Assembly: GCA_004794785.1 (NCBI GenBank)
Contig: SJOL01007024.1
Span: 118,317 to 182,316, forward strand
Reading direction: 5' to 3'
DNA length: 64,000 bases
Source of the DNA: Opisthorchis felineus
Taxonomy: Eukaryota > Platyhelminthes > Trematoda > Opisthorchiida > Opisthorchiidae
Within the stretch, counting starts at the first letter, position 1. Each line of letters starts with the position of its first letter. Below are positions 12,405 to 23,099 of the stretch, one piece after another. The notes beneath the pieces are model-generated. The model was not told where the DNA came from. It searched no databases and saw only the letters and a program-made list of their open reading frames with translations. Both the position numbers and the translations under genes were made by a program.

Positions 12405-14867
12405 TTACTCACGGCTGTCTAGCAGTTCCTCCTTGGACCCGAAAACGCGGACACACACAGATTTTCGGGACACGCTGTGCTGGGTTTCTGTGCATCGGTC
12501 CAGATCAACATCATAAGACGGCCTCTTGGTGGACCGGGTTGCAGGCTCACCTTTGCGTTTTCTGGACGGGCCGGGGGCTAAGAACGGGAAGTAAATAATT
12601 CTTCCGTGGACTTACCTTTGGGAGAAGACTGAAGAGCATCACCGCACAGCGGGCAAGGTTCGCCATCGCAACAATCGACGTGATATGATACACGATCGGT
12701 TGGACACCAGCGGTCACTAATAGTAGTCGGCCGGTCACAGAGCACACAAAGGCCCAAGTCGGTGTCCCTAGACCGCCATCTCGGTTGAGGTGCAGTATCC
12801 TCGACCGCCGACGGCAGGCCATCGGTTGCAGACTTTGAGCCTTGTCGCAGCAGGATATGCCCCTGAGCAATGAATTGCTTAAAGATGGCTGTGGCCCTCC
12901 TGGGTTCCAGCTTCTGAATCCTATCCATCACTCTGTTCAGTTGTTTACGAAGGCCGTCCAAAACTGTCGGCGGTTGTTTGGGAACAAGTGTAAGGGGTAC
13001 ACCTTGTTCTGGTAGGTTGTAATCCGACAGCCACCGTTGGTGGATTGGGAAGCAAGCTAAAAATAAATCTATGAAAAATATTTCTTACTGCTTGGAACCG
13101 ACTGATCTCTAAATACAGAGAATAGATGTATGCAGGGAAGCCACATCGCCTGGTAAAAGGGGCATGTGCATTCTCCAGCACCGGTGTCAACCGTCTGCGT
13201 GCACCTGGGTGTTTGCACCACAAACTATAAATTAGTTAACGTAGGTTAACCTCACCTTGTTTGTTCCAATACCATCATAGTGCAGCCTTGGTGGTCGCGG
13301 CCCCAAGTGCCTCAAAACGAGAGAACAGGCATACGTCGTCATTCGACAAACCACGTTCAGAACGTAGCTGTCACCCTCCAATATCTGCCGTCGGTCACAA
13401 TGATACGACGTATGCATCTCGAACTCTCGCATGAGCCACTCCGCGTGCCGGGACACCTTTTGTATGGCGTGCTCCAGTGTGTCAAAGTGGTGAACGCGGT
13501 CTTTGAGGCGGCCGTTAGCATTCTCCAGACGGTTGTTGGTCACATTACCAAAGTGGACCATTCCGGATTGTGCGTGTACGGCCCATTTTCGGGTAATGTA
13601 CAGCCAGCGAGCAGTTAGATAAGATAGAAATCGCGGATCAGTGCGGCGCAGTATCTGCAGATCTTGGCGGAATCTGTGTGCCTGTATTACGATAAACAAA
13701 AACCTACTGTACGGCGTTGTCCAGGCGTGCCATGCGGTGGAATATGTGCCGGCTGTTTGCAGAGTGTGCCTATGACCATAAATAAATGGTTATAACATGA
13801 TACATACGTGCTTCCTGATAGCTTTTCTGACATGAAAATAGCACAGCATTATATCACAGCCGAACACTACTCTTGCAGCACGCATTTGCGCCGCCAGCTT
13901 GTCCATAACGAAAGTCCTAACTGCATACTGCTCTCCCATCATTTCCTTGAATAGGTCAAACAGTTTACGCATAGGAGCAAACTGTTCACTTTCCACGAAG
14001 GCATACATAACCGGACGACCGGTACCCATGCCGTCCGTTATCAGGAAAGTATACAGCTTGTATCTAAAGGCCAAATAATGGGTACTATAAAAAACTCACC
14101 CAAAACGGTTTGTTGCGTGCGTTCCGTCTACATTAACGACATCTGGAAAGCGTCGGAACAACGCTATCTGCTGCCATCGGGAGAAACATATGTGGCTATA
14201 ATGACCCTCCTCTGATTGCCACACAAGCACGCGTCCGGTCTCCCGAAGTTTAGCCAGGACCGAAGGCATATCATCTGCCACAATAAAACGCAACTATGCG
14301 GCACCTACTCAACATAGCCGGTCGACACTTCTGGCGGTAGTTGTATATATCCTGAGTAGTAAGTATCTTGCCGAATTCATCGGCCACAAACTGCCGCACC
14401 TCACACGACGGCGTTCCGTATTTCAGAAGGGCCCTGCACGTGCCTAAGTCGTCTTCCGTTAGCCGTCGATTAACCGGAAGCCGATCCTACAAAAAACTTT
14501 GACAGCTTATGATTGTGTTCAAGAAAATAAGAGGTGACCGTTAGGTGGTTTCTTTGCCTCCGTAGACAAAGCCGAACCGGACAGCAGTTGCCTCGAGTAC
14601 TGTTTTTATATACAAAACAGGCTCAGCTTACTAGCTTCTTCGGATTCCCCGACTATTCTTCGGTCTTGTAGGTCGCCCGCTGCATTTGTAGTAAATCCAT
14701 TCGTGACTCCGAACAACGTTGGCGCTCGGATTACTAGGGGAACGCTCAAATACAACATAATTATCCCTCATTTATTGATTTAAGGCCTTCTCAAATGCCG
14801 TGAAGGATGAAAAGGATACAGCCCCAAATTTCTGAACAAGCGCGTGGGAAGCCACTTCTGAAGCCAT
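12405..14867 (-). pseudogene. Mutator-like (MULE) transposase gene, nine exons, lightly damaged
   Basis: The exon model, in minus-strand order, is 14867-14632, 14599-14328, 14293-14100, 14063-13808, 13769-13713, 13681-13256, 13224-13089, 13056-12616 and 12577-12405. The eight introns are 31-38 bp. All junctions keep frame except around exon 2. The result is about 729 codons from ATG 14867 to TAA 12405-12407. Domains: an N-terminal zinc-binding region (Cys62, Cys84/85, Cys90, HNH at 107-109); a MULE DDE core with Asp225 in NVDGTH, Asp288 in VMDK and Glu391 in NNRLENANGRLK, plus LCYFHVRKA between; a SWIM finger (CTCPFYQAMWLPCIH, about 499-513); a Cys/His-rich C-terminal finger (about 629-665); and a basic PSRKRK. 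Lesions: in-frame TAA at 14772-14774; one extra base near 14470-14495; and intron 2 whose donor reads AAG|TG as if a G were lost. In DNA transposons this enzyme binds termini and cuts and pastes. A decayed domesticated gene is the alternative. I saw no terminal inverted repeats. Confidence 0.85.
12408..12577 (-). CDS. Last exon of the MULE transposase-like gene
   Basis: Exon 9 is reached after a 38-bp intron (12615-12578) with donor gtaagt and acceptor ttcttag. Splicing keeps the frame and extends the protein by 56 residues beyond the Cys-rich finger. The added tail is basic and polar, starts with PSRKRK (a plausible nuclear-localisation signal) and stops at TAA 12405-12407. A reader who relied on uninterrupted frames would end the protein early, at the in-intron stop near 12578. 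Confidence 0.75.
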
Positions 14868-14879
14868 AGCACAGCAAGT

Positions 14880-15060
14880 TCAAAGTCGATCGTGCGCCAG
14901 AAATTTCGAACAGAGATCAACTAAAACAAATTGCGTAAAAATGAAAGCAGATTAGTGTAGTTTTTGGTCTGAGCACATATGCAACAAAATGCGACACTTT
15001 GGTCTACAACTTTTTATTCCACCCACAAAGGTTTTGCAGGAAAATGCATTGTGCATCCAG
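14880..15060. other. Sequence upstream of the MULE gene, nothing recognised
   Basis: This stretch separates the proposed start codon (14867) from the LINE fragment starting near 15060. I see no TATA-like element or terminal inverted repeat that I could defend. Confidence 0.4.
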
Positions 15061-16750
15061 GGCGCGGCCTTCAGGACAGGATATACTACGGATTGATACA
15101 CGGGATCGAGGATTTTTCCCAAGATTCCGGGGTCGGGTTTGTCCCTGTAGTTCAGCGGCCTCGGTTCTCCTGAAAGACGCAAACCATTCAAGGTGCCACT
15201 CTTAAAGTTCTTATTGTTGGGCAGTAAGCCTGCCAGTATAAGGTCTCACTTAACAAGCATGTGAAAGTAACTTATACACTCGTATGCATACCAATTTGGC
15301 TTTGACGGGGGGCTCACCCAGAACCCAGCTGAATCACCCGTTGGTGAACTTCTAAAACTGACTTGAACCGGAGCATGGATCCAGCATGGGTGGCTTTCGG
15401 GAGGTTATTCCACGACCCAACCACCCGAAGTGGGAAAAAGTTTGTCTGATGAGGTGAACCCACTATTGTTGAAAAACTTCCTACAATGTCCCCGCGTTGT
15501 ATTAGTGTGGTTAAGGGCAAAACTCCTGCCGCCAAACTTTTAACAAACTGGGTGTCATTAGGTATTAGGTTCCCTCTGGTCAAGGACAGTTTTAGGGAAA
15601 GAGATCAGTGGCCTCTAGGCGTGTTTGTTTGCCAGCGATTTGAGATTGGTGACCATTTTTGTTGCAGCTCGTTAGCCACACGCAATGAGGGTTGCGTCGT
15701 TCTTGCGTAGGTAAATTAGCTGGTGGTCTGTAGTTGGTTCCGGAGGGCCATGCGAAATTAAGTGGCCGGTATATCGAATGAATCGAACGACAAATGATTC
15801 ATTTTGGCCGGTTCTTAATGGAGCAGTGCGAAAGCCGTTCTTGAAAAAAGTCAGATATCCAAGTTCCTTTTGTCATTTAGCTTCGTAACTTCATCTGGTC
15901 GGTTCTCTTCTTGCGGAACTATGGCGTTTAAAGAGTCTCCTCCAAACGACATAAAAAACTTCTCGTAATTCAGAGGGAAGTGACTCTCCAATGGCCACAG
16001 CGCTGGAGCGTCTATATCTTTTTAAAGTGAGCTGATGCTGGAACCCCAAGAAATTTTTGCCGTCCAAAAAAGTAGAGATGGACTTGATAGTGAATCGGGA
16101 AGGTTGTCGAAGAATATCATAAAGAGGAATGGTCCTAAGGCGGAGCCCTTACGAAGATCAGTCGAGATCGGTGCGGATGGACAACAGCTTGATCCATCTT
16201 TCACTCTGAACACTCTATTTGAAAATTGAGCCTCAATCAGATACAGAATTGCCCCGGGAACCCCATGGGCCTCCAGCGAATGATACAGTGGAACTTGTGG
16301 AGTTCGATCGAATGGTTTCGACAAGCTGAACAATATGGCGCCACATTTGAGTGCTTTGTTTCGCATTTTTATGGCCTGGTCATGAATAGGTGCATGTTCG
16401 CCACGCAAGAAAGGTTTGGGATGAAACAGTGCTGTGCCAATATACCAGGGTTTTGATGATGGGGTTAAAAGGAATAGCCCAGTTCAAAATGCGCTCCATC
16501 AACTTGCAAGATATACCCGTGAGGCTTATAATCCTGCAGTCGCCTGGCCACGAGCGGCTACCAAGTTTGTGAATTGGCGGGAAATTTGCTTCACCCCAAG
16601 AAGGAGGAGGGTTACTTTCATCGAGCGACTGATAAAACATCAAGTAAAAGATTTTCGCTAAAATGAGCAATGTAACCTTCGGAATATCGGGATGTATTTC
16701 GTCTGGGTCCAACAAACTGAAGATGTACATCCTGCAAAAGTACACTAAAT
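15060..16750 (-). mobile_element. CR1/Jockey-like LINE fragment, inactive
   Basis: Minus-strand pieces, in element order: PPSWGEANFPPIHKLGSRS and RIISLTGISCKLMERIL (16380-16600); an RT core with FSLSKPFDRTPQVPLYHSL, the turn SALGPFLFMIFFDNLPDSL and then LLFWTAKI where FADDIKI is expected (16022-16330); and the C-terminal block VVGSWNNLPKATHAGSMLRFKSVLE (15314-15420). The loss of both aspartates of the catalytic FADD box plus the frame changes make it inactive. At 15060-15210 a tail block (open as RIDTRDRGF on the plus strand) sits in inverted orientation, as it does at 40.8 and 45.6 kb. The 5' limit is uncertain, because sequence up to about 17400 may belong to the same old element. Confidence 0.75.
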
Positions 16751-16957
16751 TTCTCCGCCGTAAAAGGCAAATAATTTAGCTGCTACTCACAGTTTCACCA
16801 AGCCAACATTAGCTATTGAGGTTGCTGAGGCAGACTGCAAACATAACTGGTGTTTCCTGCGGTCCCCAGATAATACACGCTGGTCCCTCACGGGTTTTCC
16901 GCATTTATCTCACACGAAGGGCGCTACCCTTTTCCGCAGAGGTGCCACAATTACCTC

Positions 16958-18556
16958 AGTAGTGCATTTTATTTTTCCGGGCGGAAATTAGGGTGGTGGC
17001 CTGCCTTCGTAAGCTCTTTTGGCAAATCTTTTATAAACAGCGGTTTCGTATCTTACGAAGTGCCATCTTGTCTTCCGAATCTCTTGCAGTTTTCCAAGAA
17101 ATATAAGCTAAGACCCCATCTACAGAAGGTGACGGATTCTCCTGGGTAGCTTCTGGTTCTTTCGACTGCGCGCTGGTTTCTTTGGAATAAAAGCGGTGTG
17201 ATCTTTGTGAATTTTCTGGGTGTTGGTCCGCTAAGTCCTTTTTACTGAAGCTTTTCTCAGTTCAAGCCTGTAAAGAAGGTGCGCTTTCCTGAGCAGTTCT
17301 CTTTGCAGCGCTTTCGAATACATGCCTTAGGGTTAACATTCCTGATTCGGTAGCAAAGAAGGAAGCGAAAGTCAGTACGCGGTAGCCACCGTGTCAAAAA
17401 AGCCTCCATAATAATAATAATACTGTTTATTCCAAACTAGTGGGTGGCATACCTTCAGGCATGATCACAATGTTACAGCCAGAATAAGAGCATGACTGGT
17501 GGGGTTTGTGGGTACTGGAAAGTTCGTGGAAAATGGACGGTGACATAGACAGTTGGCATTACCCGAAGTAGACTTGTTCACGCCTGAGGCGGCATAGGTA
17601 GGGAGCCGTAATGGGGAACCTATCAGATGAGGCAGGATACTATCGTTAAGATTTGAAAGTGGCGGGCAAAAACAATACGAGGCAGGCATAGCAAGAGGCT
17701 TCCTGTCTGGTACGTGATAAAACTAATAAGAGAAAAACTTCAATCTGCAGAAAAAGTGGAACCAGAATAACGGATCAGGAGAGGCGGCAGAACTGGCACG
17801 ATCTGACCGGCCAATTTGAACTGAAGCCTAAAACCATTACAGAGGCATCGTAGCCTAGGGCTGTTGGGCGTATGGCCAGAGTCACGAAAAGCGTAGGTGG
17901 GGTAATATGCTGTACGGGTAAATGGTAATAGGAAACTCAGAATCACAGTGTGCAGCGAAACTGGAGAGACTCACTAGTGTTGCTGCTGGAGCGGGATCGG
18001 GTGTAAAAGTTCCTTGGGAGAAGGAGTTCACGCAAACGCACAAGAAGGAACGCGAACTGCACGGAGAATGACCGAATTGGTGAGGAGCACAAAGTAAAAG
18101 ACGTTGAGATGTTTAAATCTAATGGAAGGTACAGCAGATCGGAATGAACGCCTCCCGGAGGCAGCTTGGACCAGATGAAGACTTTGATTGTGGTTACAGG
18201 TAAGGGAACGAGTAGGCGAGAGGGCGCAGTCAAAGTAGGAGGTGAACAGTTGTGGGTATGCTATCAAATTGGGTATGACAGTGCCGTGCCGTTACTGCAC
18301 TGTGATACGTCAGTTTCTGGATAGCCCCGTGATGGACGTCGTGATTGAGGTAGTTGGGCTGGGATGCGCAGTTTTGTGAGCATCGGAATGTTGTGGGTTT
18401 TCCAGGGGATTCCGCAGGGAGACCAAAACCAATGTAGTATCGCAGATATTATTTGTTTTTTTTCGGTCGGGGATCTCTTCAGATGTAATGCACAGATCGA
18501 GTGGAGTGGATAATGGACAAACAGGGCGTCCATAGCACGTATTGCCGCAGGTCGAA
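16958..18556 (-). mobile_element. R1 repeat, copy A (5'-truncated) with about 450 bp of shared downstream flank
   Basis: Nearly identical to 28711-30309 at a constant offset of 11753, with only a handful of substitutions (for example near 17827, 17851 and 18132) and no indels. On the minus strand the element ends 3' in the motif ccacccactagtttggaata, followed by an (ATT)n run at about 17405-17420. The identity with copy B continues past that tail down to 16958, so the duplicated unit includes about 450 bp of unrelated flank. The upstream end breaks at 18556, where B and C continue. Minus-strand open frames (up to 96 codons) have no recognised domain, so I treat R1 as non-autonomous. Confidence 0.85.
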
Positions 18557-18559
18557 GTG

Positions 18560-20520
18560 GTGTCAGTAGATTACGAAGCGTTCTCCATTGATGATACCTG
18601 GATCCGGTGGGGACGGTATTTACTCTGGTTAATCCCCAGTTGGCGAGTGTGCATACAGCATCCGCGCGACTTGTCTAAGCGCCGATGCAAAATTTCTTTT
18701 GGGCCCATAGTTCAGAGATTTCATCCAGGAGGTCTTTGTGCTTTCAGGGTTGCCTATTCGTCAAACAATCGTAAAGTGTTGGATAAGAGAATGTTGCTGA
18801 AATAGCTACCTTGGGAGTAAGTCGTTTTGCAGGGGACTCGAGCTGCCGGGAATTGGGAGTTGGTCACACCCAGTACATGACACCATGATACAGTACAAAA
18901 GGTTAACTAGGACAAGTGAAATGGGCGCGGTCATGTTACGGTATAAATCAATGACAATTGCTCCCGTATTTCTGGTCAACCCAGAAAATTGAATGGCTGT
19001 CCATTGAGATCTCAGTGACAGAGATATCTGGTGTGAACCAAGTATCCATGTGTGACAGTATATGGTTGTTTAACCCAAGATGAATTTGCGCCGTTGAAGA
19101 GCCTGTTGAAGAGACTGAGGCGGATTCTTAACAAGCATTGCCATACCATTTCTGCTGCATCCGAAGGCAGGGAACATTGAGTCGTTGGGCTGCCGTAGAG
19201 ACTATCAGGGTCAGTAATCACACACCGACCCTGATAACAAAGCTCAAAAGATCCCTCTTCTCTGCATTCACCCATTTCGCACCCTGAAGATTCGAAGGAT
19301 TACTATTTCTCTGCAGTGTTTTTTGCCCCCCGGAATTCGGTGAACATTGTTTCTGGGGGCAGATTGTGCCCCGTGGAAGATCATGTCAACGACTGCTGCT
19401 ATGGTATCGGATAGCACAAGTTGGACTCCTAATTATATAAATTTCGAATATCTGCGTTGATAATGCTTTCGTTTGCTTTCCCGGATTTTTAAGTACGAGT
19501 TCGCTAACAAGGTATTACAGTGGGATTCTTGCCTGCCGCCTCACCATCGCATCGAACCGTCAAACCGGAGTCTTGTTTTCCCCTATGTGTACTGTGAAAT
19601 TAACATGAAGCCATCCGGAAAAGGCGAGGTTAATGTGGCTTATTCGACAGTTGTCTTTACTATTTTTGTTAGCACTGAGTTCTTGATTGTTAGCGTGGAC
19701 AGTTCACCCTACGTAGGATTTTTAAGCATCGTGTTGCTGGATTCACGGCTTCTGTCCTAAAAATCTCAAATGAGGGCCTCATCCGCATTCAGACTGGTCG
19801 CCGTTGACGTAGTGGAGTTTGAGGCTAATAGTTCCGCGTTTTTAGAATAAGAGTCACCCGTAGTTTTCATGGCCTGTTCCTGAGGTGAAGCGCTGAATCC
19901 CGTTATAGGCGGGTTGGACGGCCTAGCGGTAGCGGGAATTCTGCAGTTTTCGTCGAGGTTGACGACAGCAACCGACTGCTCAGTGAAGTTCTGTGCAGCT
20001 GTATGCATGGCTGATTGATGCCATGTTGATACTTGTTCTGTAGTTGTGGATTTCAACGCCTTGCATTTTTCGCCATTCAAAAACGGTGAGGATAATTCCA
20101 CTTACTCCGGTTGTTTCGTACTTCAGGGGAAGCGCCGTCCTAGTAACGGGTGGATACAAGCTCGAGGTAGCTCAGCGGTTACCAAAGGGGCGATTCGCGT
20201 TTTTTACCCAACTTCGACTTTGCATCCAAAACAAGTGAGCATGATTCGGATACCCGGCTTGACATAGGAAAGGTTAGTCGGTAATTTTTACCCCAGAATT
20301 GAGACGATCCCGGCAAATGTGCCGATGCAGCAGTTACGATGTTCACGCATATTGCTGTTTGAAAAAGCATACACGTGTGCCTGCCGAGAGATCGCATCAG
20401 TAGAACGTGACGCTCCATTCGTTTAGCAGATGCTATATTATATCCCGACAAGGCATTGTAACTATGCGCAATTTTGCTAGTGAAAATGATTAGCCCGTAT
20501 CACCTGAGAAGCAACTCCAG
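18560..20520. other. No gene recognised; one unassigned open frame
   Basis: Within this stretch the minus strand is open at 19766-20101 (111 codons). It encodes a Ser/Thr/Ala-rich segment (for example VAVVNLDENCRIPAT) of the kind seen in disordered host regions or in poorly conserved LINE ORF1 proteins. I cannot place it in a family and see no certain splice sites. The rest shows no coding or repeat signal. Confidence 0.35.
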
Positions 20521-20529
20521 AGTGAGGTA

Positions 20530-20828
20530 GGGTTTTTTGTTGTGGAGCTGAAGTGTGTGGAGCTCGAGTCTATGCTGAAAAGCCTGGGAGCACTGTACAG
20601 CTGTTTCATCCTTGTTGGGAATCATCAGCAGTACGCATCTCACGAAACTCCGGAGATTCTTGAACCCACGACCTCCTGGTTAGTAGTTGGAACACTTAAC
20701 CTTTCGGCCACGAGCGGTTGATCAGCAGTGCGATTAGCTCGCACTTAGACTGGATATAGCGCCGCTCATCCTTCAATCATGGGACCCACAGCACGCGGTC
20801 ACACGTGTTGACTGGCTCCCCGAGCAAC
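20530..20828 (-). mobile_element. SINE family 2, inverted copy (left arm)
   Basis: Reverse complement of the unit at 20919-21235. Shared blocks include gagcggcgctatatcc, gctaatcgcac/gctaatcacg, gctgatca, gccgaaagg, aagtgttccaactac and ggatgaaacagctgtacagtg. The tRNA-like part (box A-like ggccgaaaggttaagtg, box B-like gggttcaag) suggests a pol III-type SINE head related to a class II tRNA. Together with the right arm it forms an inverted repeat with arms of nearly 300 bp. Confidence 0.75.
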
Positions 20829-20918
20829 TTGTAGATTGTTGATAGTACCAACAATCTATAAGTAGCTCAGTGGAAGAATAAACTTCACCCGATGAGTGAA
20901 ACTTCCATCTGAGAAGCC
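20829..20918. other. Loop between inverted SINE arms, with a small internal hairpin
   Basis: About 90 bp separates the arms. It contains tagattgttg ... caacaatcta, a perfect 10-bp inverted repeat around a short loop, and a tagctcagtgg string that looks like a tRNA box A. The latter may be the real 5' start of the right-hand SINE. Confidence 0.6.
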
Positions 20919-21235
20919 GTTGCGTGAGGGGCCCGTCAACGCGTGTAACCGCGTGATTTGGATCCCGTGATTGGAGGATGAGCGGCGCTATATCCTGTTT
21001 AGGTGCGAGCTAATCACGCTGCTGATCAGCCGCTCGGAGCCGAAAGGCTAAGTGTTCCAACTACCAGCCAGAAGGTTGCTGGTTCGAGGCTCTCCGGAGT
21101 TTCGTGAGATGCGTACTGCTGATGATTCCCAACAAGGATGAAACAGCTGTACAGTGCTTCTCGGTTTTTCAGCATAGACTGGCTTCACTTGTAGGATGAA
21201 ATCTCCACAAAAATTCCCAAATCTCCTCACACTAC
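20919..21235 (+). mobile_element. SINE family 2, right arm
   Basis: Plus-orientation copy with gagcggcgctatatcc, gctgatcagccgctcggagccgaaaggc, a box B-like ggttcgaggc and the body gatgattcccaacaaggatgaaacagc ending in cttctcggtttttcagc. A third diverged copy of the same body is at about 60985-61250 (plus), so this is a dispersed family and not just a local palindrome. The boundary with the loop is approximate. Confidence 0.75.
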
Positions 21236-21335
21236 CAACTAAGGTAAGGTTTATTCAGATGTGGCAACAATTGTAAGCACCACAGTGAAATCCTTCTGCA
21301 CGTCAAAAGCACGCTCAAAATTGGTAGCGCAATTA

Positions 21336-22560
21336 TGATGAATGTTTATTCCCAACTGGTGGGTGGTATACCGTCGGGTATGCCCTTAATGACAGTCAGA
21401 ATAAATCATGACTCACGTCAGTTGCGAGTGCCCAGAAATGTGTGCAAGTGGGGCAGTCATACAAGTATTGAGAGTATTCGACACAGGTGAGGTCATGTCG
21501 AAACACGCACGATCTACACGCAGTGGACTCCGGAGACAGAAAAAAGCAGTTAATAGGTTTTTCCAGCTTGTAGGGAGCATACTCATGTGAAGCAAGATAA
21601 CGCCGTTACGTTTCGGGGACGGCGGATAACAACACAACTGGGGGAAGCGTGAGCAAGAGGCCCTGACTGGCGCGTGACAAGAAGCTGTAAATTGCGGAAA
21701 AAAGGAAATTAGAACAACTGTTCTGGGAAAGGCACGAGCTTTCCAGTGTTTGGCAGGAAATATGCATTGAAGCTGTAATTTAGTGCTGGTGGTGCGTGGC
21801 CTTGGACGGTTGAGTTAACGGCCGGGGTTACGGAAAGCGTAAAGGGGATGGTTAGGTTAAGAAATTATCAACAAAGACAAACGTTAACTGCATCTCATAA
21901 TCACGGTATACAATAGAACTGGACAGACCCACTGATGTCACCGCTGGAGCGGAGTAGGATGTATAATGTTTTTGGGAGTTTCAGGTGGTGCTAACGCATG
22001 TAAAGAGTCGTGAACCGTTAGGAAACTCATTACATTTGTGGCGAGACCAAACTGTGCACCAAGATGGTTAAATCCGAGGGAAGGGTTGGGTGGATTTGAG
22101 TAAGCTCGCTCCAAGGCAGTTCGGGCCATGCTAGAGGTTTACAGAGAATAGTTGCGTTTGTGCCCCCAGACTGAGTATATCGGTGCCCTGCCATCAATGC
22201 ACTGACATAATCTACTTTCTGGGCAGCCCCGTTGCAGAGTTCATGTTTCAGGTGGCCGGACATGGAATGTGCGATTCTGTGGGTTGACTCCAGGGATCCA
22301 CCCAAATAGAACAAAGATACATGATTACAGGTGAAGTTGGTTCGGCTGGATACCCATGTGGGTGTATATTGGGGACCAGGAATAGTGGATAACGACCATA
22401 CAATGCGATTCGGAGCAGCCACAACTGGAGATCGAAGCTTGGGTTCACGACGGAAAAGCAATAGTCCAGTAAACCCTAATGAGTGTCAGAAGATAGCAGA
22501 TAGCATAGAGTTCATTGATAGAAAACAGCGCCAAGTTTCTTAAAGTTGGGGGATGATAGC
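21336..22560 (-). mobile_element. R1 repeat, diverged copy D, 3' part
   Basis: Colinear with copies A-C but clearly older. The 3' terminus is recognisable (tttattcccaactggtgggtggtata, then cagaataaatcatgact), as are the middle (gactcac/gacccac, gctggagcggga/gctggagcgga) and the region with gttgtgggtttt/ctgtgggttgac. The element reads on the minus strand. Homology stops near 22560, where a plus-strand R1 piece begins, and resumes downstream near 23100-23945. Confidence 0.65.
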
Positions 22561-22689
22561 AAATTGTCAACTGAGCCATATTTTTGAGACGAAACTTGCC
22601 ATTTGTCTCCAGATCGAATTCTTCAATCTCCATCCCCATTTTGCATTTTGTGACCATAGCCACTTACTTGACCGTCCAAGGTCACTCAT

Positions 22690-23073
22690 GGCCGGCAACG
22701 GTTTTCAGTTTTAGTCCGGGTCAGCAGACTTTATATTTGAACTTGTCGTACTTCACGCCCATTGTCCTCTTTTTTGGTTCCCACAACTGTGGTGACTTTT
22801 CACGTAATAAGCATGCCCGTTGTGTTGTTACCCACCGCGTTCAGGTTGTAACGACCCGATCATGCCTCAATCGGCATGATCCCTACAAGTTGGGAAATAA
22901 GCCTATTATCATTTTTATTTTTATTACATCGGATAATGCCCACTGCTACCACTTTTACACGCAATCCCCTGTACCCACAACTCCAGCAATCATGCTTTTA
23001 TTCTGACTGTAACATTATGATCACGCCTGACTGTATGCCACCCACCAGTTGGGAATAAATATTATTATTATTA
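22690..23073 (+). mobile_element. R1-type 3' end in opposite orientation, inserted in copy D
   Basis: The plus strand here ends in atgccacccaccagttgggaata followed by an (ATT)n run at about 23055-23073. This is the exact 3' signature of R1 in reverse orientation to copies A-D. A second, internal signature (cctacaagttgggaaataagcctattatca, about 22882-22911) suggests a duplicated or nested 3' end. The piece splits copy D, so it inserted later. Confidence 0.7.
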
Positions 23074-23099
23074 TAGATTTGCTCTCAGTAATCTAGCTA

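Noticed and set aside
14294..14600. Alternative 54-bp intron that would remove the HNH segment and hide the frameshift in exon 2
   Set aside because: It is in frame, but it deletes the conserved zinc-binding HNH and is longer than every other intron, so a 1-bp insertion is the simpler explanation.
17465..18267. Four short minus-strand frames repeated at 29.2-30.0 and 41.6-42.4 kb
   Set aside because: Their conservation reflects recent duplication of R1 DNA, not selection on protein: the older copy D does not keep the frames.
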